DNA of 64,000 bases from an unidentified eubacterium SCB49 (GTDB taxonomy: Bacteria > Bacteroidota > Bacteroidia > Flavobacteriales > Flavobacteriaceae): NCBI GenBank assembly GCA_000170815.1, contig ABCO01000003.1, forward strand, positions 124,001-188,000, read 5' to 3'. Under the pieces are notes generated by a model that saw only the letters and a program-made list of their open reading frames with translations, was not told where the DNA came from and searched no databases. This document shows positions 45,257 through 54,142 of the stretch, one piece after another (position 1 is the first letter of the stretch; each line of letters starts with the position of its first letter). The translations under genes were made by a program, and so were the position numbers.

Positions 45257-45643
45257 CTAAATCAAATCAAATTTTGGAGGACGAAAAACACGAGATAAAT
45301 ACGCAGATTTATATACGTTTTTATTGTAAGTTGTATTTATTTTAGGAGTATACGCATACCTATATGTTAAGACGTTAAATGTGTTTTTGTAATAATAGTA
45401 TAGGATTTCAATTCTTTCTTTTTTAGAATTGGGCGCTTGTTTTTGATCTTGTTTTTCTGCTTTTTTAAGTTGTTTGGTTAAATAACATTTTCCATTGCAA
45501 GTTAATTCTGGTTTTTCTTTATTAATACATAGTACTTTCGTAATAAAATCTTGATTAATTTTAAAGTCAATGAGTACACCAATCTTGTTAAGAGATGGGA
45601 ATACCATTACAGTAATCATTACTATGGAAAATATTTTTTTCAA
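45257..45643 (-). CDS. Small CNGKC-motif protein upstream of the TonB receptor
   Basis: 128 residues from a TTG start at 45643, 12 nt after the predicted transcript start. A hydrophobic N-terminus (IFSIVMITVMVFPSL) suggests export or a membrane anchor. The centre ITKVLCINKEKPELTCNGKC has three Cys in a C-x9-C-x3-C arrangement followed by YLTKQLKKAEK. The tail is Tyr/Lys-rich. Proteins with this C.NGKC pattern often sit beside TonB receptors in flavobacteria, and a metal-binding or accessory role is plausible but unproven. It is the first gene of the operon. Confidence 0.7.
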   Translation of the reverse strand: MKKIFSIVMITVMVFPSLNKIGVLIDFKINQDFITKVLCINKEKPELTCNGKCYLTKQLKKAEKQDQKQAPNSKKERIEILYYYYKNTFNVLTYRYAYTPKINTTYNKNVYKSAYLSRVFRPPKFDLI

Positions 45644-45987
45644 TAAATTTTTTATTCACAAAGGTATTAAAGAAAGTATTAATTTCTAAAATTAATTACA
45701 ACGGTTTGTATAGGAAACGTAGGGCTGGTGACAAGTACTATCGTTTTGGTTAATTACTTAGCTAAATATAAATATTTTGCTTTTATCTTTTCTTTTTTTA
45801 ACGACCAATTTTATATTTAGCTGACCTTCTTAAATATTTATAGACCTTTCGACTAAGCATAAATGCCTTATGTTATATCTACATCTTAAGTTTGATTTTC
45901 TTTAAATTGATATTAATAAGTATAGAATTACAATTCCTCTAATAATAACAAGACCCAGAAAAACTATTTTTAGTTTATTTTTTAAAG
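45644..45987. other. Intergenic region, 344 bp
   Basis: It contains the promoter of the TonB operon and, near 45690-45725, ATTACAACGGTTTGTATAGG, which resembles the right-hand boundary of the accessory spacers. The remainder is AT-rich with no ORF. The monooxygenase gene ends at its right edge without a clear terminator. Confidence 0.5.
45659..45666 (-). promoter_or_regulatory. -7 element of the TonB/DJ-1 operon
   Basis: TACCTTTG on the minus strand matches TAnnTTTG. It predicts a transcript start near 45655, about 12 nt before the TTG start codon. Confidence 0.45.
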
Positions 45988-47220
45988 CTATTTATTTTTA
46001 AAATTACCAGATGTAAATAATGAAAGAATATGCACATTAAAATAAGATTTAACTAAGAACCAAATCCCCTTTAGAGGATTGGTCCCAAAAAAATCAACCA
46101 TTTGATTTAATGCTTTTGGTTCGTGCATCCATCTTGTGTTGTAAAGCGTTTCTCTTCCAATTTTAGAAACTCTAGTAAGCATTTCTTTTTCATATTTAGC
46201 AATGGCATTTTTCGTGTTTTTTAAGGAAGGATTGGTTAAGGATTCGCTCAATTTTAATGCGTCAAGCATGGCCATATTTACACCTTCACCAGCATAAGGA
46301 GGCATTCTATGTGCTGCATCTCCAATAAGGGTTAAATTATCTTGAGTTTTCCAAGATTGGTCAAAAGGATAATGATATTGTGGTCTTGGAGTAATCGTGA
46401 TATTTTCGGTAGAAAACAGTTCGTGATATTTTTTGTTCCATTTTTCAAAATCTGTATTGAACCATTTTCTTACTTCTGATAGGTTCTTAAAATTAATCCC
46501 ACACTCTTTAACCCAATTCTCTGAAACTTTTTCGCCTGTATAAAAAGCAATACTACCATCACCTTTTGTACTTAATATAAGAGATTGGTCATTGCCAAAA
46601 GCAAATATTTTTCCACCTTTAAGTAAGTTGTAAATGTTAGGGGTGTTTTTTTTTGCATCTTTAATGTTACCTTCTATAATTGTAATTCCAGAATAAATGG
46701 GTTGAATGTCTGTCAGGTTCGCTCTTACTTTAGAATTGGCTCCATCTGCTCCAATCACAATGTCTGCGTAAGCCTGCTTTCCATTTTTAAAATAAAGTAT
46801 CCAGCCTTTCTTTTCTTTTTTCATTGAAAGAAAATGACTATCCCAAACAACAGTATTTTTATGTAAAGAATTAAGAAGAATTTTTCTTAATGGACCTCTA
46901 TCTATTTCGGGTCTATCTTCTTTAGATTTTTTTTTTGAATGGTCATCAATATAGATTTTACCATCATTTCCCATTACTCTCAATTTCCCTGCATTGGGTA
47001 AGTAGTTCGCATAAAAATCATTTAATAAATTTGCCTTTTTTAGTGCTAATAAGCCAGATTTTTTGTGCAAGTCAAGGTTGGCTCCTTGTACTCTAGCAGC
47101 TTTATTTAAGTCTCTATCATAAACAGTTATGTCGCATTTTTTTTGTTGTAAAAGTCTTGCTAAAGTAAGTCCTCCAGGACCTCCACCAACGATTGCTATT
47201 TTTTTGTTTTTGATATTCAT
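45988..47220 (-). CDS. FAD-dependent monooxygenase, TetX-like
   Basis: 410 residues. N-terminal GxGxxG in KIAIVGGGPGGLTLARLLQQ, then DxxH-like NLDLHKKSG, the IDRGPLRKILLNSL segment seen in Tet(X) as INR.DLR.ILLNSL, and the flavin-binding GDAAHRMPPYAGEGVNMAML. Overall order and spacing follow Tet(X), the flavoprotein that hydroxylates tetracyclines, but the substrate cannot be inferred from sequence and many relatives act on other aromatics. It lies 30 bp after the AraC-family gene and is probably co-transcribed with it. Confidence 0.85.
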   Translation of the reverse strand: MNIKNKKIAIVGGGPGGLTLARLLQQKKCDITVYDRDLNKAARVQGANLDLHKKSGLLALKKANLLNDFYANYLPNAGKLRVMGNDGKIYIDDHSKKKSKEDRPEIDRGPLRKILLNSLHKNTVVWDSHFLSMKKEKKGWILYFKNGKQAYADIVIGADGANSKVRANLTDIQPIYSGITIIEGNIKDAKKNTPNIYNLLKGGKIFAFGNDQSLILSTKGDGSIAFYTGEKVSENWVKECGINFKNLSEVRKWFNTDFEKWNKKYHELFSTENITITPRPQYHYPFDQSWKTQDNLTLIGDAAHRMPPYAGEGVNMAMLDALKLSESLTNPSLKNTKNAIAKYEKEMLTRVSKIGRETLYNTRWMHEPKALNQMVDFFGTNPLKGIWFLVKSYFNVHILSLFTSGNFKNK

Positions 47221-47249
47221 TACCGTAATTTTTTAGTTACGGTACAAAA

Positions 47250-48008
47250 TTATGTTTTTGGTAACGTAGAAAATTGTATAAATCGGTCATTTTGATTTTT
47301 ATTCAGTATTTTCGGATTTACACCAGTGAACTTTTTTACTTCTCTAATAAAATGGGGTTGGTCATAAAAGTTTTTTTCAGGAAATAGTTTGCCTTCTTTT
47401 ATTTGATTAAAAGACGCTCTAAACCGAATGATATTACAATATACTTTTAGAGAAAGACCAAATTGACTATTAAAATATCTATTGATTTGGCGACTACTCC
47501 AAACCACTTTGTCACTTAATTCTGAAACCGAAATTGTACCATTAGAAGCATAAATCAGCTCAAAGAGTTTTTGCTTTCTTCTATCAATTTCGTTTGGTAC
47601 TAGTGATAAAATTTTTGCAGTAGCTTTTTGACAAAACAATTCAAAATCAACAAGGTCATTTGAGCTAAATCCCCAGAAGTCAGTAGGTAAATTATGTGCT
47701 TTATTCAATAAACTAGATAAATTATCATCAAAAAGATATTCAGTTACAAAAGGTTTAAAACTTATAGCAAATGTTTTTCTACGTTTTTTAATAGAGGTTT
47801 TTTCTGCTTGTGTTCCAATTCCTAAAAGGGTGGTGTGAAATGAATCATTTATAGATTCCGAGAAAAATAAATCAATATTGCCGTCAGGTAAAATAATAAC
47901 CTCATTATCAATCTTTGTTGGATTATATAACATCCAAAAATTTTCCACAAAACTTGATAGCGAATTGTTTGGTTTTATAAATCTGTATGTCAAATTATGA
48001 TTTGTCAA
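47250..48008 (-). CDS. AraC-family regulator (DUF6597 N-terminus)
   Basis: 252 residues. N-terminal ligand domain of the DUF6597 type (RFIKPNNSLSSFVENFWML, VIILPDGNIDLFFSES). The two-helix AraC DNA-binding part is at about 150-250 (ISVSELSDKVVWSSRQINRY, FYDQPHFIREVKKFTGVNP). It ends 30 bp before the TetX-like monooxygenase and is likely its local regulator. Confidence 0.88.
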   Translation of the reverse strand: MTNHNLTYRFIKPNNSLSSFVENFWMLYNPTKIDNEVIILPDGNIDLFFSESINDSFHTTLLGIGTQAEKTSIKKRRKTFAISFKPFVTEYLFDDNLSSLLNKAHNLPTDFWGFSSNDLVDFELFCQKATAKILSLVPNEIDRRKQKLFELIYASNGTISVSELSDKVVWSSRQINRYFNSQFGLSLKVYCNIIRFRASFNQIKEGKLFPEKNFYDQPHFIREVKKFTGVNPKILNKNQNDRFIQFSTLPKT

Positions 48009-48249
48009 TGAGTATTTTTTTGTGCATTCTGCTTCAAATGCTGACTTATGTTTGGTATATGAAAAGTAGGGTTTGTATAAGAACTATTGTTTTCTTGCAA
48101 AACAATTAACCGAATATAAAACTTTTGTGTTTAATGTTCTCATAAAATTTCTTATTTTAAATTTATAAGACTTTGTTAATATTCGCAAGCTTTTTGGTTC
48201 AGTACAAATTCTCAATGTTTTTATATCTTGCTTGATGTAATACTTTTAC

Positions 48250-49164
48250 TTAATCAAAAATTTGTCTAAATTCAATAGGAGAAATATTAGTTTTATTCTT
48301 AAATAATTTACTAAATGAGGCAGGGAATTCATATCCCAATTCATAAGCAATCTCACTAACACTTAGTTCTGTAGTTGATAATTTTTCTTTGGCTTTTTCA
48401 ATTAGTTTATTATGAATGTGTTGTTGTGTACTTTGTCCACTAATTATTTTTAATGTGCTACTTAGATAATTAGGAGAGAGGTTTAAATCATTTGCAATTT
48501 GGGTAACAGTAGGAATTCCATTAATAAGTGTTTCGCTATTATTAAAATAATTGTTTAATATTCGTTCCAGTTTTATAAGAATTTGATGATTGCTGATTTT
48601 TCTTGTAATAAATTGTCTTTCGTAATAACGTTCAGCATAATTGAGTAGTAACTCAACTTGAGAAATGATAATATTCTGACTAAATTTATCAATATTAGAT
48701 TGATATTCTCTTTGTATATTTTTTAGTAGCTCAATAATAATATTTTCTTCTTTTTCAGAAAGGAAAAGCGCTTCATTAACAGCATAGCCAAAGAAGTCAT
48801 AATTTTTAATGGATTTTGCTAATGGTGTATTCCATAAAAAATCTGGGTGAATAAGAAGTAGCCACCCAGACGCATTTACTTGTATGTTCTGATTTATTTC
48901 AATCATCAATATTTGTTGTGGTGCAACAAATGAAAATACACCTTCATCAAAATCATATTCTTGTTGTCCATAATTAAATTTCTCGCTCACATTTCTTTTT
49001 AAACCAATAGAATAAAAATCTTGCATCCATTTAATTTTATCTGAATCGGTAGCATAATTTACTTTACTATAGTCTACTAAACTAATAAGAGGGTGTTCAG
49101 GCTTAGGCAAATTACTATAGTTGTGAAATTCGCTGATAGATTTAAATTGATGCATTTCTTTCAT
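48250..49164 (-). CDS. AraC-family regulator (end of SDR operon)
   Basis: 304 residues. Cupin-like N-terminal half with FNYGQQEYDFDEGVFSFVAP, a motif of the AraC regulators found beside short-chain dehydrogenases. C-terminal HTH_18 at about 210-302 (PTVTQIANDLNLSPNYLSST, SVSEIAYELGYEFPASFSKL). It is third in the SDR-Atu4866-AraC operon, 26 bp after the small Atu4866 gene, and probably controls it in response to a small molecule. Confidence 0.88.
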   Translation of the reverse strand: MKEMHQFKSISEFHNYSNLPKPEHPLISLVDYSKVNYATDSDKIKWMQDFYSIGLKRNVSEKFNYGQQEYDFDEGVFSFVAPQQILMIEINQNIQVNASGWLLLIHPDFLWNTPLAKSIKNYDFFGYAVNEALFLSEKEENIIIELLKNIQREYQSNIDKFSQNIIISQVELLLNYAERYYERQFITRKISNHQILIKLERILNNYFNNSETLINGIPTVTQIANDLNLSPNYLSSTLKIISGQSTQQHIHNKLIEKAKEKLSTTELSVSEIAYELGYEFPASFSKLFKNKTNISPIEFRQIFD

Positions 49165-49190
49165 ACTTTAAAATTAAGAATTAATTTTCT

Positions 49191-49427
49191 TTAAATAACA
49201 CCTCCTGCGTGATAAAGGATTCCATTTCTGAATTCTCCATCAGCTGTAAATCCTGTATCATCTTTATAATCAATATGATTTCCTGTTACAAGATAATCTC
49301 CTTGATAAGCACTTTCTTTATGTCCTCTTGCTTCGTCATATCTATTGTTTGGAAATAATTGGTGACGTATATTTCCATCCTCCGTTACCCACATTCCAAT
49401 ATATTCTTTTGACTCTTCTATTGTCAT
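49191..49427 (-). CDS. Atu4866-domain small protein
   Basis: 78 residues. Short beta-rich protein with MWVTEDGNIRHQLFPNNRYD, GDYLVTGNHIDYKDDTG and DGEFRNGILYHAG, the pattern of the Agrobacterium Atu4866 family, often found alone or fused beside SDR enzymes. Ligand-binding or catalytic roles are unproven. It lies 11 bp after the SDR gene and 26 bp before the AraC gene, so it is in an operon. Confidence 0.8.
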   Translation of the reverse strand: MTIEESKEYIGMWVTEDGNIRHQLFPNNRYDEARGHKESAYQGDYLVTGNHIDYKDDTGFTADGEFRNGILYHAGGVI

Positions 49428-49438
49428 TTGCTCAATAT

Positions 49439-50284
49439 TTAATTTTCAAATTCTGTAGATATTCCTAGTGTTAAATTTTCTTGCATCGCTTTTTGAATTG
49501 TATCTATTTTAAGGTTTGCATAGTGATAGGCATCTTTACCCATAAAAAAATGTACTGGTGGATTTTCTTGTTTACTTAAAGCAATTAATACTTCCGCTCC
49601 TTTTTGTGGGTCATTTGGTTGATTACCATCTATATCCTTTAAATGTGCTTGTTCCATTTCTCGAGCTGTTTTATAATCATCAATTGGATTATTAGGAGTT
49701 TTGACAGAACCTTCTGATAAAAAATTGGTTCTAAAATAACCTGGATATACTAATGTCGTATATACTCCAAATGATTTCATTTCTTCGGCTAAAGCCTCTG
49801 TAAAACCTGCTACAGCAAATTTTGTAGCACAATAAATACCAAAACCTGCAAAATTACCTGTATACCCACCTATAGAAGCAATATTAAATATATGTCCAGA
49901 TTTTTGTTTACGTAAATATTGTGTAGCATTTCTAATGACGTTTAGCGAACCAAATACATTTACTTTAAAATTATCTTCCACTTCTTTATCTGAAAGCTCT
50001 TCTAAAGTTCCAATTTGACTGTAGCCTGCGTTATTAACTAAAACATCAATTCGACCAAAATGACTAATCGTAATTTCAATAGCTTTCTTAACATTTTCAT
50101 TTTCTGTTAAATCCATTTCGATTGGTAAGAATGTTTCATTTTCTTCTCCAATTTCTTTAATTAAAGATTGTTTGTTTCTTGATGTAGAGGCAACATTATA
50201 ACCCTGTAAAAGAAGTTTTTTGGTTAATATTAACCCTAAACCTTTCGATGCACCTGTAATAAACCATACTTTTTTTGTATTCAT
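49439..50284 (-). CDS. Short-chain dehydrogenase/reductase
   Basis: 281 residues from the ATG at 50284; the frame extends 27 nt upstream to 50311, but the typical start is MNTKKVWFITGASKGLG. TGASKGLG is the NAD(P) loop, NNAGYS the structural motif, Ser in FNIASIGGY, and YCATKFA the YxxxK catalytic pair. NADP preference is likely because of TSRNKQS. The substrate is unknown. It is the first gene of the SDR-Atu4866-AraC operon. Confidence 0.92.
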   Translation of the reverse strand: MNTKKVWFITGASKGLGLILTKKLLLQGYNVASTSRNKQSLIKEIGEENETFLPIEMDLTENENVKKAIEITISHFGRIDVLVNNAGYSQIGTLEELSDKEVEDNFKVNVFGSLNVIRNATQYLRKQKSGHIFNIASIGGYTGNFAGFGIYCATKFAVAGFTEALAEEMKSFGVYTTLVYPGYFRTNFLSEGSVKTPNNPIDDYKTAREMEQAHLKDIDGNQPNDPQKGAEVLIALSKQENPPVHFFMGKDAYHYANLKIDTIQKAMQENLTLGISTEFEN

Positions 50285-50652
50285 ATTCTTTAAATTTAGA
50301 TTATGATACAAAAGTGCTTCTTTAAAGAGTTTTTCGCTTTTCCAAATCTAAGAATGATATAGTCAAATCTACCTTATCTGACATTTTTTGATTGTATTAC
50401 CGCTAACGTGTTTCTTTAGATAGAAAAAAAAAGAACTATAATATGTTTTAGAATAACGCTCCTTTACACTTAAGAATACTCTCTTTTTTTTCATTATTTC
50501 TTATTTAACACCGATTTGTACTACCCTTTTAAAACAGGCTTTTGCTATTGCAAAATCAGGACTAACCTATGACAATAATTATAGAAGTACTTTAGTGAAA
50601 TATTAAAGCCTTTTTACTTGTTTTTACCACAGTACTTTGTTGGCTGTAGTTT
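50285..50652. other. Intergenic region, 368 bp, accessory spacer
   Basis: It starts with GCTAACGTG (50402-50410) upstream of the SDR operon and ends with CAGTACTTTGTTGGCTGTAG (50630-50649) next to the stop codon of the nuclease-like gene. These are the same kinds of boundary seen in the other spacers. The middle is AT-rich with no ORF. Confidence 0.5.
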
Positions 50653-51456
50653 TTATTTTGCTTTGTTATATTTTTTTTCAAATTCTCTTATTTCGTTAGA
50701 TATATCAGATTCAGGTAATGACTCAAATAGAGAATCAAATGTTGTCCAATTTAATTTCAAAATAGGTATTCTTTTATCAATGTAATTCTTGTTTTCAGAA
50801 TTTTTATAATCTAATTTACAGTTTTTAATATCAGACTCTAGAACTTTCAAAGACTTTTTATAATCTTGAAATTTGTAACAGTACATTCTTGATTTATTAT
50901 CTAGATTTTTAAAAATACCTGGAGTAACCAAGTTAACGAATACTTTTTTAGCGTAATTATTTTCATTCTTAAATAATAGAGCGTTCTCAATTACACGTGC
51001 TAATTGATTCCTATGTTGGTCATACGAAACATTATGAGAAATATCAGAATACCATTTCATCTCACAAAATGAAATCCAAGAGTTTTCTGTATCGTTTAAT
51101 TCTATTCCACTTCCAGTTCCTTTTCGTATTGCAATATCTCCAATTGCCAAATCTAAATGAGTAGAACCCTCCATATCTCTAGGGCTAGAAGGAAGAACCT
51201 CAAACCAAATTTTTTCAGTAGTTAAATCAGTTCTGTTTGTTAATAAATAGCTTATTTTTTTTAAACCATTTTTACCGGTAATTGCATATCCGCAAGCAAT
51301 AATGAAAGTCCATATTTGTTCATCAGTAAAGTCGTTTTTAGGGTTTATTTCTTGACCTTTAATTCTATCTATTAGACCATCCCAACTTGCATATCCACAG
51401 TATAAATATTTTTTAATTTCATCTAGATTTTTTGATATTTTTTCTGATAATCTCAT
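50653..51456 (-). CDS. PD-(D/E)XK nuclease-like protein
   Basis: 267 residues. The central region has THLDLAIGDIAIR with Asp102/Asp107, then E132-M-K134 in SFCEMKWYSDIS and a Gln-containing helix RNQLARVIENALL at about 149-161. This is the order of a PD-(D/E)XK nuclease core (D...ExK...Q). No helicase, methylase or sensor domain is attached and no modification gene is adjacent. Possible orphan restriction or defence nuclease. The gene has palindromic spacers on both sides. Confidence 0.65.
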   Translation of the reverse strand: MRLSEKISKNLDEIKKYLYCGYASWDGLIDRIKGQEINPKNDFTDEQIWTFIIACGYAITGKNGLKKISYLLTNRTDLTTEKIWFEVLPSSPRDMEGSTHLDLAIGDIAIRKGTGSGIELNDTENSWISFCEMKWYSDISHNVSYDQHRNQLARVIENALLFKNENNYAKKVFVNLVTPGIFKNLDNKSRMYCYKFQDYKKSLKVLESDIKNCKLDYKNSENKNYIDKRIPILKLNWTTFDSLFESLPESDISNEIREFEKKYNKAK

Positions 51457-51502
51457 TTTGAATATGGTGTTTCAGTAAATTACACACAACGGTCTAGTGT
51501 AT

Positions 51503-51624
51503 GATTTCGTTGCATGTTTAAGTTTTAAAGTTAGCAAATAAATCACAGATAGAAAGTTCGCGAGTCCCGATAGCTATCGGCATTCGTAAGTAGGCTTTAA
51601 CTAGCAATGAATTATACAGATTGT
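51503..51624 (-). repeat. Spacer repeat family I, copy 2
   Basis: The core 51548-51619 carries CCCGATAGCTATCGGCATTC, then TCGTAAGTAGGCTTTAACTA. It is nearly identical to copies 1 and 3. Its left end runs into TTGTTAGCTACAG, where the stop codon of the next gene (51628) is located. Its right end is ACACAACGGTCTAG upstream of the nuclease-like gene. Confidence 0.82.
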
Positions 51625-51627
51625 TAG

Positions 51628-52134
51628 CTACAGTTTTTTATATTTTAGTTTTTCAGAGTTTAACATTTTTTCCACTTTTTTATTTAGACTGCTGATAGTA
51701 AATTCAGAAACAAGTTTGATAATTAGAATATATATTAGTCCAAAAAGCGGTAACATTAGCATTTCAAATCCAATGTCATTTCCAACCGTAATTTGATACA
51801 ATGCTATAATCAGAGTTAGTGCCACAAAGAAAACCATAAACCAAAACTGCATTTTATATGTTGCTCCATTTATACGATTTAAAGTCAGTTTGCTTTCAGT
51901 TCCGTTTTGATTGGTATTCACAAAGTTCAAATTCAGTTTTACTAATGGACCAAGATTTGGTTTAAAAACTACAAACGAAATAGTTGGATAAATATTAATT
52001 CCGCCATTATCTGGGTAATCTCCAGATAAATTGTATTTCTTTCCGAATGTTTTTCGATTTAATTCAGTTCTGACTATTTTATTAAAGTTTTCTGCTGATT
52101 CAATAATTTCATATTCGGCTATTTTCTTTTTCAA
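51628..52134 (-). CDS. Membrane protein of unknown function
   Basis: 168 residues from a TTG start at 52134. A soluble N-terminal part (residues 1-95), then two TM helices (YKMQFWFMVFFVALTLIIALY and DIGFEMLMLPLFGLIYILIIKL), then a short cytoplasmic tail. The stop TAG lies inside the boundary motif GTAGCTAAC of the following spacer. The start lies about 20 nt after CCGTTAGCT. No family recognised. Confidence 0.6.
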   Translation of the reverse strand: MKKKIAEYEIIESAENFNKIVRTELNRKTFGKKYNLSGDYPDNGGINIYPTISFVVFKPNLGPLVKLNLNFVNTNQNGTESKLTLNRINGATYKMQFWFMVFFVALTLIIALYQITVGNDIGFEMLMLPLFGLIYILIIKLVSEFTISSLNKKVEKMLNSEKLKYKKL

Positions 52135-52156
52135 TATGCAGTTTGATTAAATTATA

Positions 52157-52310
52157 GCTAACGGTTTTGTGTATGGCTCGTAGCGTGTAAATTAAAGATA
52201 ATTTTTCGGTTGAGCCACAAGCCAGATTTTTAAATTTTACTATGTACCTGCCCTTCCGGAAGACGGGTCTTTTTTATTGGAAATCATCAAATTTAAAAAT
52301 TTGGCGACTT
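52157..52310 (-). repeat. Spacer repeat family II, copy 2
   Basis: The core 52227-52297 matches copy 1 closely. The whole spacer 52157-52372 folds as a long imperfect palindrome: TAACAATG...TAGCG at one end pairs with CGCTACGAGCC...CCGTTA at the other, and CCAAATTTTTAAATTT pairs with AAATTTAAAAATCTGG inside. Confidence 0.82.
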
Positions 52311-52349
52311 ACCAAAAATGTCCAAACCTTTGTGTTAACAATGACTTGC

Positions 52350-52372
52350 GCTATTTTTTATATACATTGTTA
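52350..52372 (-). repeat. Spacer boundary motif, copy 2
   Basis: 23 bp identical to 28167-28189. Here it includes the TAA stop codon of the gene ending at 52370, in the context GCCTAACAATG, which fits the integron attC consensus RYYYAAC. Confidence 0.75.
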
Positions 52373-53170
52373 GGCAACGTTTTCTTTCGCAATGCTTATC
52401 CTTCTCAGTGTTGTTTCTTTGAATTTTGCGCTTAAGTCATTTATCAAATCTTGATGCTTTTCCAACTCTATAAGTTTTTCCCAATTCTTTTCTTTTTCTA
52501 AATGACTTGAAATTGTTGGGATTAAATTTCTTGGAAAAGAATAATACAATTCTTCAGGATTTTTTAAGTCTGCTAATAAGGAACTTATTTTTCTGTGTTT
52601 ACTTAAAATTTCGAAATATTTTTCCGTTACTTTTTCCTTTAATCTAATTTGATTTTCATTTTCGAGTTTAAGTTTTAAAACCAATTCAAGCTTTTCAATC
52701 TGTTCCAAAGTATAGCCAATTGGTAAGTAAACTGTACCATACCATTTATCATTATAATCATCGTGTCTAAGATGTCCCCAAACTGTTAAAGTGCCGCTAT
52801 GCCATTCTCTCAATGAAAAGTTCAATCGCTTATTTCCTTTTGGTGTATAACCGAGTAATTTATTTTGTTTGTTGTAAATACCAACTGCATATTTATCGTG
52901 TGAATTATTTTTACATTTAGCAATACCGACAAACACTCCATCATCAGTTTCTGGATTTAGTTTTTGGTAAAACATTCCTTTCACTTCAAAAGTTTTAATT
53001 CCTTTTTGTTTGTAGAGTAAGTTTTCCTCCTTATTTACCGATTTTTTCGCAACAATTTTAGGGGATGGATTAAGTTTCTTTTTTGGCGTTGTTGATTGTG
53101 TAGATTTATTTTTACCTATAAAATACGCAACTACGATTATGATTATCACTATAGATATAAATGTGGTCAT
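52370..53170 (-). CDS. HIRAN-like domain protein with N-terminal TM helix
   Basis: 266 residues. One TM helix at about 2-17 (FISIVIIIIVVAYFIG), a basic linker (to ~45), then a HIRAN-like domain at about 58-135 (GMFYQKLNPETDDGVFVGIA, NSHDKYAVGIYNKQNKLLGY, TPKGNKRLNFSLREW). A helical C-terminus follows. HIRAN domains bind DNA ends in repair and defence proteins. A membrane-anchored version without a helicase or nuclease is unusual. Its stop codon is part of the spacer boundary motif. Confidence 0.65.
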   Translation of the reverse strand: MTTFISIVIIIIVVAYFIGKNKSTQSTTPKKKLNPSPKIVAKKSVNKEENLLYKQKGIKTFEVKGMFYQKLNPETDDGVFVGIAKCKNNSHDKYAVGIYNKQNKLLGYTPKGNKRLNFSLREWHSGTLTVWGHLRHDDYNDKWYGTVYLPIGYTLEQIEKLELVLKLKLENENQIRLKEKVTEKYFEILSKHRKISSLLADLKNPEELYYSFPRNLIPTISSHLEKEKNWEKLIELEKHQDLINDLSAKFKETTLRRISIAKENVA

Positions 53171-53392
53171 TGGTTTTTCTTAAATGTTGCATAAGGTCTT
53201 GACTATGTTTAGTGCGGGAATTAAAAGCAGTGAACTTTCGATTAAGCACTTAGCCAAAACTTTTTATTTTGTTTTATCTTTTTTGTTCTAAAGCCATATC
53301 AAAAAGATTTGGCGGACTTAGTAAATATACACAAACCTTTGTTTAAGCACCAAAACCCGTATTAATTATAGCTATTGTTGTATGCTGGCTTT

Positions 53393-54115
53393 TTATATTT
53401 TCAATTCAAATAGTGTTTTGTTTATTTCTTTAGACATTTCAAACGATTTTTTTATTTCGTCCAAATACTTATTTATGATTTCAATAAAATAGTCAACTAC
53501 TTCATTTGAAAATGTTAATTCAAAAATATCAGATTTTACATCTTTTAATTTTCCAGTAACAAGGTTTTGTTGTTTTAAGAAAGTAAATATTCCTTCAAAT
53601 TTATTTGGTTCTAACCTTTCGGATGTTTTTCTGTCATAAGTCCATTCTATTAAACTCAATTTGTTACCGTGAGTTAGTATATTTCTATATTTAAACAACT
53701 GATTCATTCCAATAAGTGTTTCTTTCTCAATTATACGATTTATATCATCGTTTGTTATTTTGGTAAATAATCTTAGTTGTTTGTTCCATTCGGAAGATTC
53801 TATTTCGAGAATTAATTCGTCTGTTAATCGCTCTAATAGATATTCTCCCATAGGCATATCCTCCCAATTTGGTAATTCATTTTTTTCAAGTTCAGATTCA
53901 GGTTCAAATTTGGATGTATGATTCTTAATCCAACTTATCATTAGTTCTTTATTAAAAGATTCAACTAACGATGTCAAATTGAGAATGATTGAAGTATTAA
54001 TTCCAATTAAATTATCATTGTCCTTCTCTAAATCACGCTGTTTTATAATCCACAAAATTGTTTTTGGAATAAATATATATGGTCGGCTATAAGTTTCTTT
54101 TATGTTTAAATCCAT
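53393..54115 (-). CDS. HEPN-like protein (possible RNase toxin)
   Basis: 240 residues, mainly helical. FKYRNILTHGN at 141-151 has R144-x4-H149, the catalytic signature of HEPN RNases and DUF4145-like relatives, preceded by a long helix and followed by an all-helical C-terminus. No clear partner antitoxin (MNT) is adjacent. It lies in the 50-56 kb cluster between spacers, next to an Mrr-like protein. Alternatives are a non-catalytic sensor or HEPN-like accessory domain. Confidence 0.55.
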   Translation of the reverse strand: MDLNIKETYSRPYIFIPKTILWIIKQRDLEKDNDNLIGINTSIILNLTSLVESFNKELMISWIKNHTSKFEPESELEKNELPNWEDMPMGEYLLERLTDELILEIESSEWNKQLRLFTKITNDDINRIIEKETLIGMNQLFKYRNILTHGNKLSLIEWTYDRKTSERLEPNKFEGIFTFLKQQNLVTGKLKDVKSDIFELTFSNEVVDYFIEIINKYLDEIKKSFEMSKEINKTLFELKI

Positions 54116-54142
54116 TAATTAGTGTTCGTGTTTTTAGCTTGC

